This document shows positions 16,994 to 23,776 of a DNA stretch of 49,953 bases, in pieces. Under the pieces are notes generated by a model. That model saw only the letters and a list, made by a program, of their open reading frames with translations. It searched no databases and was not told the DNA's origin. The first letter of the stretch is position 1. Each line of letters begins with the position of its first letter. The translations under genes were made by a program, and so were the position numbers. The stretch is from a bacterium (GTDB lineage: Bacteria > Patescibacteriota > Minisyncoccia > JAHIHE01 > DAOWLE01), in NCBI GenBank assembly GCA_030643545.1, contig DAOWLE010000017.1, forward strand, positions 1-49,953, in the 5' to 3' direction.

Positions 16994-18124
16994 TTAAGTT
17001 ATTCCTCTCAAAGCAAGTCCGATAGCTGTCGCATAACAGGAATCTTTTGGAAAAGATATTTTTTTATTCAGAAATAAAGAAGAAACATTGCTCCATGGAT
17101 TATTTTTTTCAACTTCTTTTTTTATTTTTGAAGCAAGCCAGCTGTCAAGTCCCTTAAGATTTGCTCCGCCTCCGCAAAGAATTATTTTTTTCACCTCATT
17201 TTCCGGAAAATTTTTGCTGAAATGCTCAGAATAGTAATCCAGAGATTTTTGAATTTTTTCAGACAAATCAACAAGCGCCGGCTCAATGCATTTTACCAAA
17301 GATCCGTCTCCTTTCTCTTTATCTATTCCCCACTTTCTCTTCAATTTCTCGGCTTCTGAATATTTGATTTTTAATTCTCTGGAAATTTTATCCGTCAAAA
17401 ACGCCCCTGAAAAACTTATGCTGCGGCTAAATCTAATTAACGGCGATTTGAAAATAATAAAATTAGTCCGCGTCTCCCCAAAATCAATAATTAAAACCGC
17501 GCTGCCATATTTGTTTTTATTTTCATTAACAAGAGCCCTGACTATTGCCGCTGATTCTATTTCCATCGCTATCGGCTTAAGCCCGGCTTGCTTTAAAACT
17601 TTTACATAAGAATCAACAAGTTTTCTCGGAGCGGCCGTTAAAAATACTTTTGTCTTCTTTTCAATTTCTTCGGAATTAATAATATTATCTTTCTTGAATT
17701 TTTCCTCTGTTTTTTTTAAAGATTTTTTTTCATTCAAAACATGCCAGTCAAGGTAAATTTCTTCCCAACTCAACGGAATCTGCTGTTCGGTTTCCCATTT
17801 TATAGCTTCACTCACTTCTTCCAATGTCATTTCTGGAAAATTTATCTCTCTAAAAAAACATTTTGATTCTGGCAGAGAACAAACAGTATAATCGGTTTTT
17901 ATTGAAGCTGGCTTTGTTTTATTTTTTATTTTTTTGACAAGTTTAGCCACTCTTTTAAAATCTTTTATTTCTCCGTCTTCAATCAAGCCGGCGGGAATTT
18001 CTTTATCTCCATACAAAAAATTAGAAAGTTTTTTGCCCTTTTTTTTAAATTGAATAATTTTAATTGACCGATCAGAAAGATCAATCCCAAAAGCTGATGG
18101 ATTTAAAGTTTTTAAAAAAGACAT
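16994..18124 (-). CDS. pilM: Type IV pilus assembly ATPase-fold protein PilM
   Basis: An actin-like (FtsA/MreB fold) cytoplasmic protein of 376 residues. The N-terminus AFGIDLSDRSIKIIQFKKKG is the phosphate-1 loop. VLIIDFGETRTNFIIFKS (about 218-235) is phosphate 2, and IILCGGGANLKGLDSWLA near the C-terminus is the adenosine motif. CSLPESKCFFREINFPEM and WETEQQIPL are typical of PilM. A perfect -10 TATAAT lies upstream (18152-18157). pilN follows directly. Other pilus genes in the window are the pseudopilin at 37-38 kb and possibly the double-REC regulator. Confidence 0.92.
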   Translation of the reverse strand: MSFLKTLNPSAFGIDLSDRSIKIIQFKKKGKKLSNFLYGDKEIPAGLIEDGEIKDFKRVAKLVKKIKNKTKPASIKTDYTVCSLPESKCFFREINFPEMTLEEVSEAIKWETEQQIPLSWEEIYLDWHVLNEKKSLKKTEEKFKKDNIINSEEIEKKTKVFLTAAPRKLVDSYVKVLKQAGLKPIAMEIESAAIVRALVNENKNKYGSAVLIIDFGETRTNFIIFKSPLIRFSRSISFSGAFLTDKISRELKIKYSEAEKLKRKWGIDKEKGDGSLVKCIEPALVDLSEKIQKSLDYYSEHFSKNFPENEVKKIILCGGGANLKGLDSWLASKIKKEVEKNNPWSNVSSLFLNKKISFPKDSCYATAIGLALRGIT

Positions 18125-18151
18125 AATATTTCTTTTATTTATAACATCTTT

Positions 18152-18180
18152 ATTATACCTAATTTTTTCTCGTCAAGCAA
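18152..18180 (-). promoter_or_regulatory. Promoter of pilM operon
   Basis: Read on the minus strand: -35 TTGCTT (18180-18175), 17 nt, -10 TATAAT (18157-18152). It is back to back with the tRNA-Ser promoter. Confidence 0.55.
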
Positions 18181-18189
18181 TAATTATCC

Positions 18190-18218
18190 TTGTCAAGCAC
18201 GGCGAAAAATGTTAAAGT
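18190..18218 (+). promoter_or_regulatory. Promoter of tRNA-Ser(CGA)
   Basis: -35 TTGTCA (18190-18195), 17 nt, -10 TAAAGT (18213-18218). It places the start about 7 nt before the mature tRNA, arguing that the tRNA gene is expressed. Confidence 0.65.
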
Positions 18219-18231
18219 AAAAACAGAAAAA

Positions 18232-18404
18232 GGAGAGATGCCGGAGCGGCTTAACGGGGCGGTTTCGAAAACCGCTGTCCCGCCCTTTTTGTCTATAAAC
18301 TTTTCAAAAATTGATTAGTTAAAAAGGCGATGACCATATAAACTAATCAAATTAGTTTGTAGATAGAAAAGGCGGGACCGGGGGTTCAAATCCCTCTCTC
18401 TTCG
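18232..18404 (+). tRNA. tRNA-Ser(CGA) with ~100-nt variable arm
   Basis: Acceptor GGAGAGA (18232-18238) pairs with TCTCTTC (18397-18403, one G-U). D-stem CCG/CGG, anticodon stem GCGGT/ACCGC with loop TTCGAAA (anticodon CGA, decoding UCG), T-stem GGGGG/CCCTC with loop TTCAAAT. Discriminator G at 18404, next bases CCC, so CCA is not encoded. The variable arm starts with a normal 7-bp class II stem (TCCCGCC 18278-18284, GGCGGGA 18371-18377) but encloses 86 nt instead of 3-5. The insert forms further helices: CTTTT/GAAAAG-type pairs continuing the stem, CTATAAACT with AGTTTGTAG, and an inner 10-bp hairpin TTGATTAGTT/AACTAATCAA (18311-18320, 18341-18350). Total 173 nt. An intron in the variable loop is the alternative. 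Confidence 0.9.
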
Positions 18405-18443
18405 CCCAGCCCTTTTGATTTTGTAAAATCAAAAGGGCTGGGC
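18404..18443. repeat. 40-nt near-perfect palindrome at the tRNA 3' end
   Basis: GCCCAGCCCTTTTGATTTT (18404-18422) and its exact reverse complement (18425-18443) are separated by GT. The left arm begins at the discriminator base of tRNA-Ser. There is only a weak T5 14 nt later, so it is a doubtful terminator; it may help 3' processing. Confidence 0.8.
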
Positions 18444-18478
18444 GAGCCCATCTTTTTAATAGAAATAAAAAAACCGCT

Positions 18479-19120
18479 ATGAAAAAAACACAAATTATTA
18501 TTTTATTAATTATTTTAATGTCTTTTGCTGTCAGTATTTTTTTCTATCCGCAAATGCCGAATGAAATGGCTTCGCATTGGAACGCCCAAGGAGAAGTGGA
18601 TGGATATATTTCAAGATTATACGGCGTTTTGCTGATGCCTTTTTTCCTTATCGGACTTGCTTTGCTTTTCGCGATTATTCCAAAAATAGATCCGCTTAAA
18701 GAAAACATAGAAAAATTCAGAAAATATTTTGACGGATTTATTATTTTATTTTTAGCTTTTATGTTTTTAATCCATTCTCAAATAATTCTTTGGAATTATG
18801 GAATTGAAATAAGTCCGAATATTGTTATGCCGATCGCTATCGGATTTTTATTTTTTTATGTTGGCATTCTCTGTGAAAACGCAAAAAGAAATTGGTTTAT
18901 CGGAATCAGAACCCCGTGGACATTGAGCAGTGAAAATGTTTGGAACAAGACCCATAAAATCGGCGCAAAACTTTTTAAAATCGCCGGAATAGTGACAATT
19001 ATCGGTGTATTTTTCCAAAGCTATTCAATATTTTTTATCCTGATTCCAACACTTTTCGCCGCCTTCTACCCGATTGTCTATTCTTATTTTGAGTATCAGA
19101 AAGAAAAGAAAGGAAATTAA
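18479..19120 (+). CDS. SdpI/DUF1648 family membrane protein
   Basis: 213 residues with about six membrane helices. The N-terminal part is the DUF1648 signature (FYPQMPNEMASHWNAQGEVD, with DGY following, residues 23-45). The C-terminal part has the SdpI signature NWFIGIRTPWTLSSENVWNK with THKIGAK following. In Bacillus SdpI protects against the SdpC killing factor and signals to a repressor. Here no toxin gene is adjacent, so immunity is only one option; many SdpI homologues are of unknown function. Its last ~40 bp and the following sequence are duplicated after the HD gene (20161). Confidence 0.87.
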   Translation: MKKTQIIILLIILMSFAVSIFFYPQMPNEMASHWNAQGEVDGYISRLYGVLLMPFFLIGLALLFAIIPKIDPLKENIEKFRKYFDGFIILFLAFMFLIHSQIILWNYGIEISPNIVMPIAIGFLFFYVGILCENAKRNWFIGIRTPWTLSSENVWNKTHKIGAKLFKIAGIVTIIGVFFQSYSIFFILIPTLFAAFYPIVYSYFEYQKEKKGN

Positions 19121-19143
19121 GGAATTAAATCCGAAAAAAAGGA
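19083..19143 (+). repeat. Direct repeat, copy 1 (end of the SdpI gene)
   Basis: The segment from CTTATTTTGAGTATCAGAAA through the SdpI stop codon to the next spacer recurs at 20161-20222 with roughly 90 percent identity. The two copies bracket the HD-domain gene. Confidence 0.75.
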
Positions 19144-19159
19144 TTTGTTAGTTAAAAAT

Positions 19160-20122
19160 ATGACAATAAAAGACAAAATATACGGAAATATAAGAATTGA
19201 GGAACCGATTCTGTTAGAATTATTAAAATCTCCGTCAATTTTAAGATTAAAAAATATTTCTCAATTTGGAATTCCAGATAAGTACTATCACTTCAAAAAC
19301 TTTAGCAGATACGAGCATAGCGTTGGAGTAATGATTCTTTTAAAAAAACTTGGAGCAACTTTAGAAGAACAAATTGCTGGTCTTTTACACGATGTTTCTG
19401 TCTTAACCTTTTCTCATATAGTTGATTGGGTATTTGCAAATGGTAGAGAAGGAATTGAAGATTATCACGATACAATTCACGAGAAGTTCATTAAAAAAAC
19501 AGAAATACCGAAAATTTTAAAAAAATTCAAATTTTCTTTAGAGCGAATATTAAATGAAGAAAATTTTTCGCTTCTTGAAAATAAAATACCTGATTTATGC
19601 GCTGACAGAGTAGATTATTCTTTCAGAGAATTTAAAGATTGGTTAAATCCAAAAATAGTAAACAGTTGTATTAAAGAACTTGTAAATTATAATGGCGAGA
19701 TAGTATTTAATAACCGGAAAGATGCATTTGATTTTGCTGTAAATTTTTTAGAGCTTCAAACTAAACATTGGGGCGGACAAGAGGCAATAATAAGATATCA
19801 TCTTTTTTCTAAAGCGTTAAAAATTGCTTTAGATGAAAAGATTTTATTAGAAAAAGATTTTTATAAAGATGAACTGTTTATATTAAATAAGTTTGAAAAC
19901 GCTCAAGATCAAAGAATAAAAGAAATATTTAAAATATTAAAAAAGAAAAAAATAAAAAAGAAAAAAAATGATTCAGGTCAAAAAATAATTAAAAAGTTCA
20001 GATATGTTAATCCAAAGGTTATCTCTAATGGAAAATTAGTCCGGTTAAGTAAATTGAATTCTGAATTTACAAAAATTATTAATAAACACAAAGAAAAAAA
20101 TAAAAAAGGATTGGTTGTTTAA
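19160..20122 (+). CDS. HD-domain phosphohydrolase
   Basis: 320 residues of the HD superfamily, similar in layout to the dGTPase/YdhJ group. The metal ligands appear in order: His in RYEHSVGV (about 54), His-Asp in GLLHDVSVLTFSH (about 76-77), with a further His, and a later Asp in LCADRVDYSFREF (about 152). The C-terminus is Lys-rich. The substrate is unknown; nucleotides or cyclic nucleotides are possibilities. The ATG at 19160 is preferred to the TTG at 19145. The gene is very AT-rich and lies between two direct repeats of ~61 bp, so it looks like an insertion. Confidence 0.85.
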   Translation: MTIKDKIYGNIRIEEPILLELLKSPSILRLKNISQFGIPDKYYHFKNFSRYEHSVGVMILLKKLGATLEEQIAGLLHDVSVLTFSHIVDWVFANGREGIEDYHDTIHEKFIKKTEIPKILKKFKFSLERILNEENFSLLENKIPDLCADRVDYSFREFKDWLNPKIVNSCIKELVNYNGEIVFNNRKDAFDFAVNFLELQTKHWGGQEAIIRYHLFSKALKIALDEKILLEKDFYKDELFILNKFENAQDQRIKEIFKILKKKKIKKKKNDSGQKIIKKFRYVNPKVISNGKLVRLSKLNSEFTKIINKHKEKNKKGLVV

Positions 20123-20160
20123 AATAAATTTTTTTACGAGAACGATTCTCGCAATTCTCA

Positions 20161-20222
20161 CTTATTTTAAATATCAGAAGGAAAAGAAAGGAAATTAAAG
20201 AATCAAATCAGAAAAAAAAGGA
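20161..20222 (+). repeat. Direct repeat, copy 2 (relic of an SdpI gene end)
   Basis: CTTATTTTAAATATCAGAAG and the following bases copy the end of the SdpI gene at 19083-19143, including the in-frame stop. It leads straight into the Nudix gene, whose Shine-Dalgarno-like AAAAGG it supplies. Confidence 0.75.
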
Positions 20223-20231
20223 ATTAAAATT

Positions 20232-20681
20232 ATGATTAAAGAAACAAAAAAAGTTGGTGCTGGAGTTGGAGTTATGATTTTTTCTGATGGAAAAGTTTTA
20301 CTTGGTGAAAGGCATCAAGATCCCAAAAAAGCGGACAGTGAACTTCACGGCGAAGGAACTTGGACAATGCCCGGCGGCAAGCTTGATTTTGGAGAAAGTT
20401 TTGAACAAGGCGCTTGCCGGGAAGTTTTTGAAGAAACCGGAATGAAATTAAGCAAAGAAAATTTAAAAGTTATCAGTGTTTCCAATGATATTGTTGAAGA
20501 CGCGCATTTTGTAACTATCGGACTTTTCTGCGATAATTTTGACGGCGAGCCAAAAGTAATGGAGCCGGATGAAATAGTAGAATGGAAATGGTTTACGTTA
20601 GATGATTTGCCAGACAAGATTTTTTTTCCGAGCGAGAAAATTTTAAAAAATTATTTAGATGGAAAATTTTATAAATATTAA
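20232..20681 (+). CDS. Nudix hydrolase
   Basis: 149 residues with a perfect Nudix box GX5EX7REUXEEXGU at 49-71: GKLDFGE, then SFEQGAC, REVFEETGM. Nudix enzymes hydrolyse nucleoside diphosphates linked to another moiety. The strands GVMIFSDGKVLLGERHQDP and the WTMPGG lead-in resemble the MutT/NUDT15-like sanitising or cytidine-type enzymes, but the substrate cannot be fixed. It lies behind the relic repeat at 20161 and 20 nt before the next gene. Confidence 0.92.
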   Translation: MIKETKKVGAGVGVMIFSDGKVLLGERHQDPKKADSELHGEGTWTMPGGKLDFGESFEQGACREVFEETGMKLSKENLKVISVSNDIVEDAHFVTIGLFCDNFDGEPKVMEPDEIVEWKWFTLDDLPDKIFFPSEKILKNYLDGKFYKY

Positions 20682-20701
20682 TTTAAAAAAATAAAAAAAA
20701 T

Positions 20702-21265
20702 ATGGAAAATCCAAACAAAATTGTGGATTTAAGAAATAAAGATATTAACAAAGCGGAAGAAAGTAAAGAAAATAATAATCTGGAAGAAAATTTAGAATAC
20801 AAAAATGAAGAACAAACAAAAGAAATTTTATCATGGAGCGCTTTGGATTTTGAAAATGATGAAGACAAAGCGCGCTGGCTGAAATTAGCCGCTTTGGGCT
20901 CTTTATTTGTTTTTATCGGAGCTCTTTGGACAAAAAATTTTATCGCCGCAATCACTTTTTTTCTCTTGACTTTTGTAATTTTTATAAATTCCCGCGCTGA
21001 AGCAAAAGAAATTGAAATTATTCTTACTTCAAAAGGGATAATTGCCGGCGAGCATAATTATTTTTTTGGCGATCTGGAATCGTTCTGGATTGCCGAGGGA
21101 AAAAATCCAGCAGTTGTTTTAAAAAGCAAAAAATTTTTTATGCCTTATGACGAAATTTATTTAAACGGTCAAGATCCGGATAAAATCAGAGAAATTTTAA
21201 AACAATACCTCAAAGAAAAACAAGAAGAAAAATCTCTTTTGAAAAATTCCCGCGCAATAAAATAA
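20702..21265 (+). CDS. Two-helix membrane protein of unknown function
   Basis: 187 residues. A charged N-terminus (1-55) leads to two closely spaced membrane helices (LAALGSLFVFIGALW, about 62-77, and FIAAITFFLLTFVIFI, about 80-96). They are followed by a cytoplasmic or exterior beta-rich domain (EIEIILTSKGIIAGEHNYFF, then DLESFWIAEGKNPAVVLKS) with a PH-like/DUF5673 look, and a Lys/Glu tail. I do not recognise the family with confidence. It precedes tRNA-Arg on the same strand. Confidence 0.7.
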   Translation: MENPNKIVDLRNKDINKAEESKENNNLEENLEYKNEEQTKEILSWSALDFENDEDKARWLKLAALGSLFVFIGALWTKNFIAAITFFLLTFVIFINSRAEAKEIEIILTSKGIIAGEHNYFFGDLESFWIAEGKNPAVVLKSKKFFMPYDEIYLNGQDPDKIREILKQYLKEKQEEKSLLKNSRAIK

Positions 21266-21392
21266 ACTTACCTACTTTTCTAATTTAGTTTATGCTCCGA
21301 AGCAATGCTTAAGATTCTAGTTTAATTTTAAGTAAAAAATAGAATTTTAGAAATTTAGAAAATCGGAATTAGAAAAGCGAAGGAGTATAACA

Positions 21393-21464
21393 GCGCCCGT
21401 AGTTTAACGGATAAAACATTGGCTTGCGGAGCCGACGCTACAGGTTCGATTCCTGTCGGGCGCA
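21393..21464 (+). tRNA. tRNA-Arg(GCG)
   Basis: Acceptor GCGCCCG/CGGGCGC, D-stem GTTT/AAAC, anticodon stem TTGGC/GCCGA with loop TTGCGGA (anticodon GCG, reading CGC and CGU), T-stem ACAGG/CCTGT with loop TTCGATT, discriminator A. CCA is not encoded. Most bacteria read CGU/CGC with an ACG anticodon modified to ICG by TadA; here G34 is used. Confidence 0.93.
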
Positions 21465-21476
21465 CATAAAAAAATC

Positions 21477-21506
21477 TCCGCCTACGGCGGATCCGCTGAA
21501 AGCGGA
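21477..21506. repeat. TCCGCC/GGCGGA palindromic unit after tRNA-Arg
   Basis: TCCGCCTACGGCGGA (21477-21491) and CCGCTGAAAGCGG (21493-21505) are two adjacent hairpins. The first hairpin recurs exactly inside a glycosyltransferase gene at 34123-34137. Confidence 0.75.
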
Positions 21507-21522
21507 AAAATTTAAAATTAAT

Positions 21523-21557
21523 TTTCCCCCTTTTTAAAGGGGGATTAAGGGGGATTT
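21523..21557 (+). promoter_or_regulatory. Repeat-derived ribosome-binding site of yvcK
   Basis: The dispersed repeat CCCCCTTTTTAAAGGGGG + ATTAAGGGGGATTT ends directly at the ATG (21558). Its second AAGGGGG (21547-21553) is the only Shine-Dalgarno candidate, 4 nt from the start. The C-run upstream could pair with it and hide it. Confidence 0.6.
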
Positions 21558-22523
21558 ATGAAAAACAAAAAAATTGTTTGCTTCGGCGGAGGAAATGTAG
21601 TGCCAAATTTAATAATGGCCGAGCTTAAAAAATATCCTGTAAAAATTACCGGGATTACTTCAATGGTTGATAATGGAGGTTCAACCGGCCAGCTTCGTTG
21701 CGATTTTGATATTTTACCTCCGGGAGATATTCGACGTCATATTTTAGCGCTTTCAGACGCGCCGAAATGGAAAAAAGAACTTTGGAAATTCAGATTTGGT
21801 AGAGAGGAATTTGAAGGTGGACATAAAGGGCACAATTTTGCCAATGTTTTTATTGGCGGCTTGGAATATATTTTAAAAGATTATTCTGAAGTTCTAAAAA
21901 TAATCCATGAATTTTTAGAAGTAAAAAATCATCAGGCGCTACCTGCAACTATTGACAAAATTCAATTATATGCTGAATTAGAAAACGGAAAAATTATCAA
22001 GGGAGAAGACGAAATTGATGTTCCTAAAAAACATAATCCAAAATTGAAAATCAAGAAAGTGTTTTTAAAACCGAAGGCGAAAGTTTTTCCAGCGGCAAAA
22101 AAAGCGGTAATTGAAGCAGACCTAATTTTATTTGGTCCCGGAGATATTTATTCAAGTATAATTTGCTGCCTTTTGCCCGAGGGGATGAAAAAAGCTTTAC
22201 AAAAAACAAAAGCAAAAAAGATTTTGATTGTGAACGCAATGAATAAGTTTGGCGAGACAAATGATTTTTCTGTTTTGGATTTTACGCGAGAGGTTGAAAA
22301 ATATACAGGTTGTCTCTTGGATCACGCGATCTACAATACAGAAGTTCCAAATAAAAGAAGAATTAAAAAATATAAAAGAGAAGAACCGCTAATTTTGGAT
22401 TTAGTAGATATTGATAAAAACTTAGACAAAAAGAAATTTATTGGGAAAAAATTATTACAGAAAGAAGGAGAAATAGTTTATAATTCTAAAAAGATTGTAA
22501 AAGAAATTTTAAATTTAATTTAA
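21558..22523 (+). CDS. yvcK: YvcK/CofD-like protein (gluconeogenesis factor family)
   Basis: 321 residues of the YvcK family, which bind UDP-sugars and control carbon flow into cell-wall precursors. Visible motifs are the N-terminal glycine loop VCFGGGNVVPNL (7-18), SMVDNGGSTGQLRCDFDILP (35-54) followed by PGDIRRHILAL, GHKGHNFANVFI near 94-105, and LILFGPGDIYSSII near 191-204. It is about the usual length (B. subtilis 317). It heads the sugar-nucleotide block (nucleotidyltransferase, phosphohexomutase), which suits a role in glycan precursor control. Its Shine-Dalgarno comes from a dispersed repeat. Confidence 0.92.
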   Translation: MKNKKIVCFGGGNVVPNLIMAELKKYPVKITGITSMVDNGGSTGQLRCDFDILPPGDIRRHILALSDAPKWKKELWKFRFGREEFEGGHKGHNFANVFIGGLEYILKDYSEVLKIIHEFLEVKNHQALPATIDKIQLYAELENGKIIKGEDEIDVPKKHNPKLKIKKVFLKPKAKVFPAAKKAVIEADLILFGPGDIYSSIICCLLPEGMKKALQKTKAKKILIVNAMNKFGETNDFSVLDFTREVEKYTGCLLDHAIYNTEVPNKRRIKKYKREEPLILDLVDIDKNLDKKKFIGKKLLQKEGEIVYNSKKIVKEILNLI

Positions 22524-22541
22524 TTTTTAAGTTTTAGATCT

Positions 22542-23747
22542 ATGCAAGCAGTAATTCTCGCCGCAGGCGAGTCTTCAAGAACTTATCCCTTAACGCTTAC
22601 CAAACCAAAGCCACTTTTGCAAGTGGCGAATAAAACTATTATAGAACATAACTTGGAACAAATTGACGGTATAGTTGATGAAGTTTTTATTGTTGTCGGC
22701 TATAAGGCAGAAATGATAAAAGATTTTTTGGGAAAGAAATTTAAGAAAATAAAAATCAGATATATTTTTCAAAACAAGCCATTGGGCAATGCTAATGCGC
22801 TGCGACTTGTTAAAAAAAACATTAAAGGAAATTTTGTTTTGATGTTTGGCGATGATTTGTACAGCGGAAAAGATATAAAAAAATTATTAAATTATAAAAA
22901 CGCAATACTTGCTGGAAGAGTAAAAAATCCACAGTGTTTTGGAGTTTTAAAAAAAAGGGAAGATATTTTTTGCGAAGTAGTTGAAAAACCCAAAAAATTT
23001 ATTTCGGATTTAGTTAGTATCGGCTGTTTTATTTTTTCCAAAAATATATTTAATGTTTTAGACGAGATTAAACTTTCTAAAAGAAATGAATACGAATTAA
23101 CAGACGCTTACAATTTATTGACGAAAAAAGAAGAGGTGAAAATTATAGAGGTTGAAGATTATTGGCTGCCGATGACTTATTCATGGAATTTATTGGAAGC
23201 AAATGAATTTATTTTAAGTAGAATAAAATCTCAAAAAGACAAAAACGCAAAAATAGAAAAAGGGGCTACATTGAAAGAAAAAATAATTATTGGAAAAAAT
23301 ACTTTAATCAAATCAGGAAGTTATATTGAAGGGCCAGTTGTAATCGGCAATGATTGCGCAATCGGACCGAACTGTTATCTTCGCAGTGGAACGACAATAG
23401 GAAATAACTGCCATATTGGACAGGCGGTAGAAATAAAAAATTCAATTATTGGCGACAATACAAATGTAGCGCATCTTTCTTATGTTGGTGATTCTATAAT
23501 AGGAGAAAATTGTAATTTAGGCGCTGGAACAATTACGGCAAACCTTAGGCATGATTGGAAAAATATTAAATGTATGATAAAAGAAGAGTTAAAAGATACA
23601 GGACGGCAAAAACTTGGTATAATTATGGGAGACAATTGTAAAACCGGAATTCACACTTCGTTTTATCCCGGAGTAAAAATTAATCCCGGATGTATGGCGC
23701 TTCCCGGTGAAATTATTAAAAGGGACTTGCTTAAAAATAATTTTTAA
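22542..23747 (+). CDS. Bifunctional sugar-1-phosphate nucleotidylyltransferase/acyltransferase
   Basis: 401 residues. The N-terminal Rossmann-like domain (1-225) has the signature LAAGESSRTYPLTLTKPKPL (6-25) of sugar-1-phosphate nucleotidylyltransferases, and PLGNANAL and FGDDL near 78-105. The C-terminal part (about 245-390) is a left-handed beta helix with hexapeptide repeats (IGNDCA, IGPNCY, IGNNCH, IGENCN). The arrangement resembles the archaeal GlmU-like ST0452 type more than bacterial GlmU. It probably makes UDP-GlcNAc or another NDP-sugar; the sugar cannot be set from the sequence. The neighbouring phosphohexomutase would supply its substrate. Confidence 0.9.
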   Translation: MQAVILAAGESSRTYPLTLTKPKPLLQVANKTIIEHNLEQIDGIVDEVFIVVGYKAEMIKDFLGKKFKKIKIRYIFQNKPLGNANALRLVKKNIKGNFVLMFGDDLYSGKDIKKLLNYKNAILAGRVKNPQCFGVLKKREDIFCEVVEKPKKFISDLVSIGCFIFSKNIFNVLDEIKLSKRNEYELTDAYNLLTKKEEVKIIEVEDYWLPMTYSWNLLEANEFILSRIKSQKDKNAKIEKGATLKEKIIIGKNTLIKSGSYIEGPVVIGNDCAIGPNCYLRSGTTIGNNCHIGQAVEIKNSIIGDNTNVAHLSYVGDSIIGENCNLGAGTITANLRHDWKNIKCMIKEELKDTGRQKLGIIMGDNCKTGIHTSFYPGVKINPGCMALPGEIIKRDLLKNNF

Positions 23748-23776
23748 TTAAATTTAACCTTTAAATTATTGTTACT

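Noticed and set aside
18285-18370. Group I intron in the tRNA-Ser
   Set aside because: The insert is only about 86 nt, sits in the variable arm and not the anticodon loop, and lacks room for the P3-P9 core.
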